From contig LUCW03002210.1 of NCBI GenBank assembly GCA_001586965.3, positions 10,001 to 72,459 on the forward strand: 62,459 nt of DNA, in the 5' to 3' direction. Under the pieces are notes generated by a model, which did no database searches, was not told the origin of the DNA, and saw only the letters and a program-made list of their open reading frames with translations. Origin of the DNA: Sphaeroforma sirkka (Eukaryota > Opisthokonta > Ichthyosporea > Ichthyophonida). Both the position numbers and the translations under genes were made by a program. This document shows, piece by piece, positions 37,298-47,815 of the stretch; position 1 is the first letter of the stretch; the number at the start of each line of letters is the position of its first letter.

Positions 37298-37871
37298 TTT
37301 TGGCGCCAAAAATTACAAATTCTCAAAATTCGGTAGTAGGAGCTTTATTCTTAGGTTTACGATATAAGCAGTCTTTAGTCCTCGTCGTCCTTGTGTTCCT
37401 TATATTCTTAGTGAAAGTATGAACTCTAACGCTGGACGTGGACTGCTTTTATAGTCCGCCGGGGTCTATCTCTATCTATTCCCGAACGAACTTGTACTAC
37501 TAACATTATAGGCTATTAACTATCACTATAACACTCGTAGTGAGAGGGAAAGGCACGGGCCTAGAAAACTCTCTGCTGCGATGTTTTCGAACTTTCTCAT
37601 GGCGTCATTGTTTATGTATATTTGTAGACACTTTGCTCTGTTCATGAATATACATAGACAACGAATATACATAGACAATTTTAAGTATGACCCATGTAGA
37701 CTGACACTCAAAAATCATCAGGGCCTGGTTATATACGATTAACTCTGGCTTGGGCCCTGAAATAAAAACCCAATATGAATTTCCGGAATAATGATTAATC
37801 ATTCGGGACCCGCCACAATTCAGGGTACCGAAAAAACTCGAAAATTCATTAGGAGTCCCGAAACTCCTACA
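37298..37871 (-). mobile_element. LTR-like segment next to integrase fragment
   Basis: Read on the minus strand this begins TGTAGGAGTTTCGGGACTCC just after the integrase stop codon. It carries TATAAAAG (37446-37453) and, about 100 nt further on, AATAAA (37344-37349), in the usual U3-R order of an LTR. The far boundary is unclear; a perfect palindrome TTTTGGCGCCAAAA sits at 37298-37311. No second copy is in the window to prove that this is a terminal repeat. An 18-bp direct repeat occurs at about 37645-37680. Confidence 0.4.
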
Positions 37872-37882
37872 CGCCCACCAGC

Positions 37883-38626
37883 CTAAGGATGTGCCGGTGC
37901 TAAGCGCTTCTGACGTCCATTGTTCTCATCATTGACGAACTGACGAATCCCCTTAATGTATGACTTAAACCGGTCCCAAGACTTCGGATGTTCCTTCATA
38001 AAGTCCTCCTTAACATCTTCCGGGTCCAAATCCTTCCAAGTCTCGGGGCAATATTTTTGTTGTGTGGTCAAGAATTGCGACGAATACTTGAAACACACTT
38101 CCCCAGACTTCGTTTGGATATAACGTTCGAACCGTTCTACAATATCCTGGAACCATTCAAATGTGTGCAAGTACTCCTTCAAGGTAATTGGTACTTGCAC
38201 TGGGTCCGACCTGTCTTCTTCGCTGCCGAGGGCTAGCTTGAGCTGTTTACGGTGGGCTCTCACAGTTCGACCACCTCGTGCCCGAACATCGTAATGATCC
38301 CCATCATACGGACCACAGACAACAAACAAGTCTGTCTCAACCCACGCAGTCTGACTCTTATGTTGTATGGAGTCTCTATACTTCCACACAATGTTACCAG
38401 CCTCGAGCGGCTCAAGCTCGGTTGCAGTAGCTGTGGCATTTGCAATACGTTTTGCCTGTGCCTTCAGCAAATTCTTGCGGGCCAAATCCAAGATTTTCCA
38501 TGAAGTCCCATCTTGACCCCGCATCACTAGTTCAATTGGCGAACATTCCGATCCCGCATGAACCGTTAGGTTATATGCGAGTATCTTCTTCCGAACAATT
38601 TTCCCTATCGGCAAGCCCCATCCCAA
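37883..38626 (-). pseudogene. LTR-retrotransposon integrase C-terminal fragment
   Basis: This open frame of about 247 codons lacks a proper start. Its first 120 residues read like the region after the integrase core: SPIELVMRG, a Leu/Ala/Gln helix (DLARKNLLKAQAKRI), then GNIVWKYRDS, WVETDLFVVCGPYDG and VRAHRKQLKLA, the GPY/F-type module of Ty3/gypsy integrases. The remaining 120 residues are charged, with several Trp, and are unassigned. Protease, reverse transcriptase and the DDE core are absent, cut off where the non-LTR element begins. This is a different family from the copies at 46-62 kb. Confidence 0.65.
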
Positions 38627-38648
38627 TCAGTATTTGAAGAATACTGGC

Positions 38649-39230
38649 ATGCCCAACCAGTCCTCAATCGCCACCACTTTCTCTAGTAACTTCCCTCTAA
38701 ATCGGTATCTCAACCGAATTGCCGCGGAAGCTCCACCAGTTTCATCCGCCTTTTGTGTTCCTAGCGACGCTGTCGCCCAGATGAAACGACATGCAGCACT
38801 TACGTGGAATTGGCAGCTTGATGAAAACATCGACTCCCGCTCCCAACAACATCCCGACGCAACGAAAGCAGCTTTAATCCACTATCTCCGCACCAAGCGG
38901 GAGGCCCGCTGCACACATGAGAGCCCACTTGTCAACTCCACTAACGCAGACATCCTCCAATCTACCGCGGATCGTCTCCAGAAGGCTTACCAAGCAAAGC
39001 ATGATGTAAACCTCTTCTCACCTAACCCACGAATCCCGGCAAACGCTAAAGAATCAGCGCGTGCGAAACCCAAACGACTTCATATACCAACAGTCTCCCC
39101 GACACAATCGTCCGACACGATGGATAGCAATACGCAGCCTCAGCTTTCCACGACCGACTCTTCGACAACAGGCAATGATATCGTTAAAGAAGAGAGCCCA
39201 GTAGTATTGATCGATGATGAACAATGTTAG
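38649..39230 (+). CDS. LINE ORF1-like protein
   Basis: An uninterrupted frame of 193 codons from ATG 38649, ending 11 bases before the endonuclease start. The product is hydrophilic, with no recognised domain. A central Arg/His/Lys-containing stretch (about residues 45-130) and a Ser/Thr/Gln-rich acidic C-terminus are visible. Its position just upstream of the endonuclease and its matching strand suggest ORF1, a nucleic-acid chaperone in the family, but there is no zinc knuckle or clear RNA-binding motif here. An alternative is an N-terminal extension of ORF2. Confidence 0.5.
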   Translation: MPNQSSIATTFSSNFPLNRYLNRIAAEAPPVSSAFCVPSDAVAQMKRHAALTWNWQLDENIDSRSQQHPDATKAALIHYLRTKREARCTHESPLVNSTNADILQSTADRLQKAYQAKHDVNLFSPNPRIPANAKESARAKPKRLHIPTVSPTQSSDTMDSNTQPQLSTTDSSTTGNDIVKEESPVVLIDDEQC

Positions 39231-39241
39231 GACCAATAAGA

Positions 39242-40177
39242 ATGACTCTCTTCAACCCACAAGGACTCAACATGGACAACGCAGCACATACAAATAAGTG
39301 TTTGAAAGTTATATCGATTTGAAGTCAGGTTGATGTTATGTGTGGGGTTGAAACCTGGCATAACACCACATTTCTTAATCATATACGCTCGAACACAAGC
39401 TATCATATACTACATCCCACTACACGGCATAATATCTTACAACCTTCACTCTGTGGTATTGGTATCTTTTCCAAACACCACCCATCGAATTTTCAACTTG
39501 CACACTCTTCACCGTATGCGGTGTTCTTTGTGTGCTTTGGCGTTCATATGGCCGTGTTCTACTTTCCACTCAAATCACTTACTGAAGAAGACGTCAGGCG
39601 ATACATGAATCCGCCCGAGATTGGCGGTTTCCAACCAGATGTCGTGTGGGGAGATTTCAACTTCAAAGCCCGGAAGTATGGCCACGCATCTACAAACCAC
39701 GGCCTACGTATGAAAACGATTGAGACTACTCTGCGTAAAACGTGGCACACTTGGACTACCTTTATGCTGGCGGCTCAACTGGTACAGAACATGCGTATCA
39801 TCGACCTACCACCCCCGCCTCCCTCCGAACTTATAAGCTGACAGACTACGGTATCTGTGGTGACCACACCTTTGGACTTGATCTCCAGATACTTCCCACG
39901 AATCAAATCCATCGGCCCCAACAAATGCCAGCAATGCCGCCGCCTCCAGACCAACGCCTCCCCTCCCATGGATATAACTGATATCGCCATCGACTGTATC
40001 ACCTACGCAACAAATCCCGCACGCGACTATTCCAAGCCGAAATCCGGGCGCATCAGAACTTACTACGGTCGTATCTCACTTTACATGGACCAGTGGAAGG
40101 GCTGCTACGGATCCTCGACCGCATCTGGCGCTATGCCACTAACCCGCAAATCTTTGGAGGGTTCTATTATGACTTAA
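39242..40177 (+). pseudogene. LINE apurinic-type endonuclease domain, frameshifted
   Basis: Reads from ATG 39242 (MTLFNPQGLNMDN), crosses an in-frame TGA at 39320-39322, then VDVMCGVETWH (catalytic Glu), and PDVVWGDFNF (the GDFN metal-binding motif) near 39640. The frame shifts around 39745 to continue HLDYLYAGG, then ICGDHTFGLDL (catalytic Asp-His pair), and shifts again near 39870. In known LINEs this domain nicks target DNA to prime reverse transcription. The residues are recognisable but the frame is broken at least three times. Confidence 0.75.
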
Positions 40178-40247
40178 ACAGACCCTAGGTTCAGCGGCTG
40201 CCAAACCACTCGTTCCGCCCACGTCTGACCGCCCAAAGCAGTCTCAA

Positions 40248-41069
40248 ATGTTCAAAGATATTGCGTACCAACGACGGTCTCCGCGCCAACCCTGCATACC
40301 GGGTACCGATGATACAGGCGCTACCCTCGCTGGCTACTTTGAGGCCCTATTCAACTCTACAAACCCATACGTGGTTCCACCGGATACCGAACCCTCTCCT
40401 GATGTCACTTCCACCATACGCCCCGACGATGTAATGGAGGCAATACTACGCTATCCCAATAAGAGACCTGGCCCAGACGGAATCCACATCCTTCTCCTGA
40501 AGAACGCAGTGGAGCGTTCTACCGAACGCCGGACATTAGGACGCCCCGACGCCAATAGCCCACTGATTAGACTCTTTGCCGAAGCATTCACTGAGCTACT
40601 GAAGGTGGGTATCTTCCCTGTAGCCCTGAACTGCAGCCTCTTGACAGCGCACCCAAAGAAAGCCGATGCAGATATTACCTCTCCCGCCAACTTCCGCCCC
40701 ATCACGCTTACGCAAATAGTCAGACGCATCTTTGAAAAGTGCTTTCTTAATCTGATTACGAGCCACCCCGGCTCTGCTACCCATGCTACCCAAGCTGGCT
40801 TCAAATCACGGTACTCCTGTCATGCCCAAGCACTTGCCGCCATGGAATCTGAGACACAGTCAGAAGAGGAGTGGAACGACGTCTTTCTGGACATAACCAA
40901 GGCATACGACAAGGTCGCTCTCCCACGCCTATGGGTACTTCTGCGCCACGCTGGAATGCCCGAAAACTGGATCAACTGCCTCCGCGCGCTGTTTGGGAGG
41001 GTCCCTACCCGAGTGACATACCGCGGCACGCTCTCGTCTCTATTCCATAGAACGAATGGCACCCTGTAA
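40248..41069 (+). pseudogene. LINE reverse transcriptase, N-terminal half
   Basis: One open frame of 273 codons with PNKRPGPDGI (motif 0/1), ANFRPITLTQ (motif 2), QAGFKSRYSCHAQ and FLDITKAYDKVALP (motif A with catalytic Asp). It stops at TAA 41067-41069, but the same frame continues with GLIVGPQLFIIYMDS (motif B, usually preceded by Gln). The stop is therefore most simply a CAA to TAA change. The catalytic YADD-box lies downstream, beyond an AT-rich insertion. Confidence 0.85.
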
Positions 41070-41089
41070 GGCTTAATCGTCGGCCCCCA

Positions 41090-41512
41090 GCTCTTTATTA
41101 TCTACATGGATTCCGAAAAACTCTTTATTTAGTGCCATATTTATCATTTTTTTTATGCCAAATGCCCAAATCGGGTTTTTTTCGTACCAAATGTAAAAAT
41201 GACTTTATTTTATGCTAAATGTGAAAACGCCTTTATTTGTGTGGATTTTTCACTATTTTTCACTGTAATTTTGTGCCCGCTTGAAACGGACACAGACGGA
41301 TGTTTTTGCAAATTTGTGTTGATTTTTGCAAATTTGTGTCCACTTGAAATGGACACAGCAGACGAGTTTTGCAGTTATATGTGAGCGAACAAGTACTACT
41401 GTTCGAGTCTATGTAATAGATACGTTTTGGGACCTAATTCGTACCACTGTTGCAGACTCGAACGGTATCAAGTTGTCACGCTAGCACAATTTCGGCCCAA
41501 GCTCCTCCGCTC
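41090..41512. other. AT-rich insertion inside the LINE reverse transcriptase
   Basis: Between motif B (ending near 41125) and the catalytic box (41522) lies roughly 400 bp of AT-rich sequence with poly(T) tracts and internal near-repeats. CAAATTTGTGT occurs twice, and ACTTGAAATGGACACAG resembles GCTTGAAACGGACACAG. It has no homology to a reverse transcriptase and is not open. The exact ends are uncertain. Confidence 0.55.
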
Positions 41513-41518
41513 TTATTA

Positions 41519-42210
41519 ATTTGTTGATGACACACGGATCCAAGCCCCTCGATCGGTTTCGCTCCAGCCCTTCTTAGATGACATTGATGCGTGGGGACAC
41601 AAATCTGGCCTCGAACAGTGCGTCATCAAACCCTGAATACGATCTACCGACTTTGCAATACGCGGCGCCAACCTTCCATATAAATGGTGAGCTTATCACG
41701 GCGACGCTCGCAGACGTACCTTGGAACACACGTTACCTCCCCCTGAAGATGGCGCCCACACATGCCAAGCCGAAATGCTCCAAATATCTGGGGTTCCCAC
41801 TCTCTCACGGAGTACCAGGGATCAACCTCGCCAGACATATGGAATCCCTGGTTGCAGCATTGTCACTTGGTATCGCCTCTTTCCGCGCTTATGGCTTCCA
41901 TGGCTTCAGCTGTCGACACCCCCGCAACCGACTGATGATGTTCAGAACATTCATCCTATCCACGGCTACATATGGGCTGAACATTATTGCCTGGGCTCCG
42001 CCTATATGGAAAGACGCGTTGGACCCCCTGTTCGAGTGCTTTAACTCAGCACTCATCCATGCAGCAGCCATCATCACGGGCACTAAATACCCTCGGTTTC
42101 CCAAACATTTTGCGGCCTGCTCCCCGCGCGACCATTCGCAGACTACCTCGGAGGTTGCCTGGGAATACAACTCGACTCAATGGCCAGCACAAATCTACTT
42201 ACCCCTCTGA
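41519..42210 (+). pseudogene. LINE reverse transcriptase, catalytic box and thumb
   Basis: Starts with FVDDTRIQAP (catalytic box, FVDD), then FLDDIDAWGHKSGLE, ends at a TGA near 41635 and resumes in another frame. That frame gives KYLGFPLSHGV (motif of the palm/thumb border) and RLMMFRTFILSTATYGLN, a typical non-LTR thumb segment. The last part overlaps the next open frame, so a frameshift lies near 42180. Confidence 0.75.
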
Positions 42211-43283
42211 CGCAACCCGCCTGGGCCCACGACAAGCCATCACTGCGCTTCCCGTGCAGTATCTATGCTCACCTGAAAACTGTACACAAAACCACGGGCG
42301 GGCGTACACCCGACCATGTAGCCCTCCGCCAACGCTGTGACGACATCAGAAAGACCTCAACAAAACGTTGGTACAACAAGGAGATCGCGGCAATGGCCCG
42401 GCGCCAATACTACTACCAACTGGTTATGGGTTTACCGCCAACCTCAAACCGAGACACAGCCAGACACGACAGCTTCAATCGCTGCTTCGAGTCTACACCA
42501 ATCCGGCTCTGTGCTATGATTGTAACGAATACGTACATGTTCACATTGCTCGACTACCGCACCAACGGCTGTCTCTGCCCTGTCTGCCCCGGTAGCCACA
42601 AGTTCACTTCCAGCCACTTTACCTGCATCCAACAACTGATTCGACGTCTCCTGGTAGGTCCAAAACTGCCGCCCATTGACCTTGACCTCCTTCAGCAATT
42701 ACAGGAGTGCCACGACTTCCACGGTATCTGGACCCTCCACGAATACCTTGGATCTTTTCTCCAGCATGTTGAAGAACCACCGTACCCTCACCCGTCCCTG
42801 GCACATCAACAGATGTTCCCCATAGCCCGGCTAATCACGCTGTTGAAGCACTACTTTCAAATTTCGGTTCAAACCAAATCATCGCGCTTGTTGGTTCCGC
42901 CTATGATACTTCCGATCCAGGCCAGCCAACACATACCGAAATCATCCGTGGTCTGGTGCGGCATTGGCTTACCCCCATCCTCGCTCCTCGACCGGATTAT
43001 GACAGACAAACTGGTCCTTCTCGGTATTTCATACTCTGCACTAACCCATTTCGCGGCACTACACGGCACAGACCCGATCCGTACCACAGAGGTGGGTACT
43101 CTACTTAGTAGGTCAGCAAGCGAATACATGGAACATTCGATAGTAACAGTGTTTTGTCAACACCGGCCCGAATTGACTCAGCGCATACCTTCCATTGTCG
43201 ACTCACTTGGCCAAAGCTTCAAATGGGAATTTACTGACCAATTCTTCCCACCAATCTTTCCTGAACCACTACAGCGACTATGA
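42180..43283 (+). pseudogene. LINE ORF2 C-terminal region with zinc knuckle
   Basis: An uninterrupted 367-codon frame. An N-terminal stretch (to about residue 120) is basic, with RRQYYYQLVMGLPP. Then comes CLCPVCPGSHKFTSSHFTC, a Cys-x2-Cys...His...Cys knuckle like those at the C-termini of many LINE ORF2 proteins. The remaining 220 residues are unassigned. It belongs to the same broken polypeptide as the reverse transcriptase upstream. Confidence 0.65.
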
Positions 43284-43420
43284 GAGCCATGCCATATGTT
43301 CATACATTGTAACATACATACTTGTCATTTCTGAAATAAATAATATTATCCCTAATCAAACTAACCAATAAAATACCTCTAAGTCCAACTTAAGAAAATA
43401 AAAAATAAAATGTATTGCAG

Positions 43421-44880
43421 TATGCATCTGCACCTAAACCCCATCACTTGGTACCTAGCTCCCCACTCCATTTAAGGCATAGGCGAGCACATCTAGTTGG
43501 CTGGCTAGGAGGAATCAAAACCATGTTATCCTAGATACTAACAACTCTGATCCTGTCCTTTTCTCAGTGGATTATCTTGCTCTGAGATTAATATCGAATT
43601 ATACTATAGGTTTGTACCATCAACCATTTCATGCCTGAGACCCTCTCTCATGGTACTCCCATTAATTAGAGATTCCCAAAGTGTCATTTTCAGGTATCAG
43701 ATTGGTGTCGTTCATATATTTTGTACAATTCTCATTTCAGTGGAAAAAACCAATCTATATTTGGAAAACCACCTTATTGTCCATAGTAGAGTCCCATACT
43801 CTACTGAATACTGTCGACTTTGAACGACTAGTATGCCTAATCACAAATTGCACCACACTGTCTTCTGGATCTGCTCTCCCTCTTGCCGATAAGCGAGACC
43901 CGTGCCCCAACTGATGTTGCCTGCTTGCTGCCTGGCGCATGTCTTGGTCTGTCTGTTCATATCGCGGTTGTTCATCTCTTCGACGCGATGCTACTGTCTG
44001 GCGCGAAGAGGCTGTGCCTCCTTGGTGGGTCTGCTCAAAATCCGACAAGGATCTCTGGGTTGCTTTACCGTCGCGACGAGTGCGTCGAGGGCTGCGGAGT
44101 GCTGGACGCATAGGCATCTTGATGTTAAGACTTCGATGTTTGGCTTTATGTTGTTGATGAATAGTTGGTCCAGATTGAAGGAGTGTTGGCTCTTATATAA
44201 TAGTTGAACTCAGCTATTTGTGTTACACACTTTCTTCCGCCGTCCTCCTCTCGTGATACAAAAATAGCTAATTATCATTGAATCATGCTGATGTCTACGA
44301 GGTCTGCTTGCGAGTCCCCGAAAACTCGTTGCGCTCGAATACACCTTGCTCCTTAATGATTGCTAATCATTTTGTTTGGTTTGGTTTTGTAAATGAGTAC
44401 TCGTTTTGCTCTCCTTTGCTCTGCCTATAGGAGTAATTAAGAGTTGCTGATAGTCTCGAAGCGTGTTCAATGATCAACCGCCTGTCGTATTCTAGCGTTC
44501 TGAATGCTCCTTTGATCCAACCTTCGGACCACTGTACTCCTACAAAATCAAACGCGAGGCCTGCAGCCAGGAAGTTCAGGTCAAGGTTCACAAGTATAAC
44601 CTTGAAGCCCAAGGTAATTACATCGGGTTTGAAGTTGGAAACCCAAAAACAAATTCCTTATTCAAACCAACTTGAGTGTACTTGCACGATGCCTGATAAG
44701 TGCTGTCTACTCTTGCAAGTACTATTTCATCTGTTCGTTGGATCTTGACGATTCGCCTTATACGTCTGCAATTACGTTCTCGTTCTCCTTAGTTTTCACC
44801 AACAATCATTCAACCGTACCATGCTACTTACTGGTCCTACGGCTAATTTACTTACGTTGACATCCTTCCTCTAGAATGAA
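43421..44880. other. No clear gene; GC-richer open stretch at 43755-44117
   Basis: A minus-strand frame (44117 to 43755, 120 codons) is Arg/Ser/Gln-rich (MPMRPALRSPRRTRRDGKA) and could be an ORF1 or gag remnant. The plus strand is open over the same interval in two frames, so composition may explain it. No domain is recognised. The rest of the interval shows nothing. Confidence 0.3.
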
Positions 44881-44900
44881 AATTCAAGTATACAGACACA

Positions 44901-45020
44901 CGTATATATATATATATATGTGTGTGTGTACATTAGCTTGTAATGTCAGTTAATATGTCTCCTAGTTGTGTGTTGGTCGTGGGTTCGATACTCTCCGTGG
45001 TGCAGAACATAGATATATAT
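44901..45020. other. TA repeat and isolated B-box-like motif
   Basis: A short (TA)n/(TG)n run (about 44904-44928) is followed by GGGTTCGATACTC near 44980. The motif resembles the internal B box of tRNA-derived elements, but no A box or cloverleaf could be found, so no tRNA or SINE is called. Confidence 0.25.
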
Positions 45021-45039
45021 ATTATTATTTTTCTATACT

Positions 45040-45740
45040 TTCGTGACCATCGAAGTTCGCGCATGCAAGGATGGCCAAACCTTCGACTCGGAGATATCTT
45101 CGAAAAATCGATCTTCTAACCATGCCAGTCTTTTCGTCTAGCCAATTTATTACCAAAACTTGCTCCAGTAGTTGATATTTGTTGAAAATACCAGTAGAAA
45201 TCGCATTCTTTCTGTCTCAGTTTTTCCCAAACTGTGCCTAGCTCCTCTTCTGCATTGCTAACTGTCTCACGCGCTTAATTAACTCGTGTCCATTATACGT
45301 CGCCTGACACTGTCGATTCTACATTGCTACCTGCTTTTCTTGCTCACCACTATCTACCCATTGTCGTCGCTGTACTCGCCCACACTTATGAAAATCTGCC
45401 ATATCGACCTTCTCTACGCCAAATTACGTTCTTCTATACCCCTAACTGCGATACTGCATCATGTTCGTGTTGTGCGGACTGACTAGGCCAGTCAAAACAT
45501 TGTTCAAACGTCCTATGGGTTGCTGATTAGTCAGAGGGAGGCCTTGATTGTCAACGACAACCTGAAAAATCGCATTGGAATTGAAGTCTCTGGATTTTCG
45601 GACCGAAGATGGATTAAAAAATCAAAAGAAGAATGAATGGTTGTTGGGAATTATTGTCGATATTTCAAATTGAACCCTACGTATAAACCAATTACGAACT
45701 GTGCGACATAATCCGTGGTCGTAAATTATATAAAACTTAC
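45040..45740. other. Featureless stretch
   Basis: About 700 bases with no convincing coding frame or repeat on either strand. A 66-codon frame at 45286 is hydrophobic and unsupported. Confidence 0.45.
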
Positions 45741-45744
45741 TGGA

Positions 45745-45947
45745 AAAAAAAATTGTATATATATATTGAATAGAATTAGTAGTATTGGACCGGATGGTCA
45801 GATAACTAATTGTTCTGTAAAAATAAAAAATAAAAATGCTCATCAGCTAAATAAATTGAGCACCTATTAATTTCTGCATATTTTACTAATCACTCCCATT
45901 TGCTCTAGATTTATAATAATAATAATAATCTGCATAAAAATATAATA

Positions 45948-46024
<77 letters not shown>

Positions 46025-46235
46025 GAAGTAGTAGTATTCGACCGGATGGTCGGATAACTATTTGTTCTAGAAAAAAAAATAGAAAAAGAAGAAAAGGATA
46101 GAAAAATGCTCATCAGCTAAATAAACTGGGCACCTGTAAATTTCTGCATATATTACTAATCACTCCAATTTGCTCTAGATTTATAATAATAATAAAAATC
46201 TGCATAAAATATAAATATATGTATATATATGTAAA
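45745..46235. repeat. Tandem duplication of about 260 bp with expanding (TA)n
   Basis: Two copies of a segment carrying GGACCGGATGGTCAG / CGACCGGATGGTCGG, ATGCTCATCAGCTAAATAAA and GCTCTAGATTTATAATAATA occupy about 45765-45945 and 46022-46215. The long TA array at 45943-46021 separates them. The downstream copy lacks a comparably long TA tract. Confidence 0.85.
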
Positions 46236-46685
46236 TCACGCAAGCGTATCAAACCGAGCAAAACGGAAGGGGGGGTTTCGTTTCACTTATCTGTGCTTGG
46301 AAGACTTTGCTCCTGTCGTAATTTGCAAGCTCCTTTCTGCTATCCGGTTCTGAGGGATATCAACTGTGATTTGTCAATAAACCGAATTTCTCCGTCCACT
46401 ATTGTCCTCGAGATAAAATCGAATAATACACCTAAAGTAACTAGTCGTAAAAATGTAGTAAACACATCAAAATACGATACTAAAACCTACTGAGTCTCCC
46501 TGAGGCTCAGTGCGGTGTATTTATTCTTATATTTGATTGTCTACGTGGTCTACAAATAATTCACCTCGTGTGAATTAATTGTAAACTAATTCTAACTCCA
46601 CACTGATAGTGGTTTAAGGGGACTTTTACTACATTACGCTTAGGCTTTGGTCCTAAATGGGACGTTTCTTAATGCCTTTTGGAGG
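46236..46685. other. No gene seen
   Basis: About 450 bases between the tandem duplication and the integrase remnant. A short frame at 46293-46493 has no recognisable content. This may be the 3' part or LTR of the adjacent minus-strand element, but no terminal repeat could be shown. Confidence 0.4.
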
Positions 46686-46689
46686 TACG

Positions 46690-47157
46690 TCATTCCATGC
46701 TGTTTAAAGCTGGGAATGTATTATGTCTGTGGATAGATCTTAACCACTTCGGGTCGCTTATTTGATGGTAAAATTGCTTCTGCATCAGCCTTATTTTGTG
46801 TAAGCGTTTGCGAAACTTCTTATTAAAAGCCTTTAGTAGGTCCGGATCATCAAATGCTGATGGTGGAAGATCATACTGTGCTCCATCGGCGAACTCCATA
46901 GTGTAATACATCATATCCTCATGTTTGTACTTTCCTAGAATTTTCGTAAACTCATAAGATATAAGAGGTGTAGTAGCTTCACGTGTGCGACGAAGGATAA
47001 TCTCTGTCGTAGGGATTCGATGTGACCCGATATTTAAGGCACTAGAGCCGTGAACGTTGTTAACTTCATACATTCCGCTCTTCTCATCGGCCACCGAGAT
47101 TATAAATGGTCCAATATATTTAGCCGTAAGCACAGTAGTATCGGAATTGCGAGCCAT
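46690..47157 (-). pseudogene. Ty3/gypsy-like integrase C-terminus with chromodomain-like tail
   Basis: Starts within the post-core domain (TAKYIGPFIISVADEKSGMYEV, the GPF/Y module) and continues to a segment resembling a chromodomain: YEFTKILGKYKHEDMMYYTM, then EFADGAQYDLPPSAF, then a basic helix. Chromodomains on integrases steer insertion to particular chromatin in chromoviruses; that role is inferred. Its N-terminal part is the integrase at 47816-48745, and a solo LTR lies between the two. Confidence 0.7.
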
Positions 47158-47199
47158 TATATTGACTACATCGCCTACCTCAAACCCGACTATTTTCTT

Positions 47200-47807
47200 G
47201 GTATGTAAACTTCGATGGATATTTCTATGTTTTAAACTATGTTATATAAACTAAGATACAATTTAGATCAGTTAGGATTTAGCAGTGGTAGCTTGTGTAA
47301 GAATGATCGGGACTGTCTCTTGGTAAGAGCCTTAATATTCTCGATCACACAGGACGTACCTCTAGCTTTTCTTTATTAGATAATTTCCACTAGAAGTACT
47401 AAGTGTTCATGACCACATGCCTAATTTGTAGATAGACATAATAACGTAAGTCAAGTTAATCCATTGGCTAATCTAAATAAAGTTCCATCTGAAGAAAAAA
47501 GAAAAAAAGAAAAAGACTGATTGGATTTTGGAGATTGGCGTGAAGACCAAAACCTATAAGTAGTAGTTCAGAGATTATAAAATTTATTTTATAATATCCT
47601 ACATCTACTATCGTCTCAAATATGTCCAAGTAAATGAGTCATATCAAATACTCAGGCTATTGGAGCCATCAAAGTGAATTTAGAACACTTTGAAAATATT
47701 GGAAAAAGAATTTGTATTAAATTATTATAAATACAATTCAAAACCAATATGTTATCTCATTTGATCTTGATATTTTAGGCTGACCGGAGGCCGTAATTCT
47801 ACAGGTA
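47200..47807 (-). mobile_element. Solo LTR with 4-bp target duplication (GGTA)
   Basis: Bases 47204-47803 (600 bp) are the reverse complement of the LTRs at 52434 and 61023, beginning TGTAGAATTACGG and ending GAAGTTTACA. GGTA occurs immediately on both sides (47200-47203 and 47804-47807), the expected target-site duplication. The insertion splits an integrase frame. The coding sequence on the two sides is contiguous if the LTR and one GGTA are disregarded, apart from a TGA at the junction. Confidence 0.88.
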
Positions 47808-47815
47808 TCATTCCA

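Larger units (their letters stand above)
38649..43420 (+). mobile_element. Decayed non-LTR (LINE-type) retrotransposon
   Basis: The order is ORF1-like (38649-39230), apurinic-type endonuclease (39242-40177), reverse transcriptase (40248-42210), and a C-terminal domain with zinc knuckle (to 43283). An A-rich, AATAAA-containing 3' end follows at about 43335-43415. Several frameshifts and stops, plus an AT-rich insertion inside the reverse transcriptase (41090-41510), make it non-functional. It lies directly against the integrase fragment on its left. The clade is not certain; the endonuclease excludes the restriction-like (R2/CRE) type. Confidence 0.8.

Noticed and set aside
43883..44207. Overlapping plus-strand frames opposite the Arg-rich minus frame
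   Set aside because: Open in several frames at once because of local GC content; none has a domain or plausible start context.
44960..45000. tRNA or tRNA-derived SINE around GGGTTCGATACTC
   Set aside because: Only a B-box-like motif; no A box, no acceptor stem pairing, no repeat copy seen.
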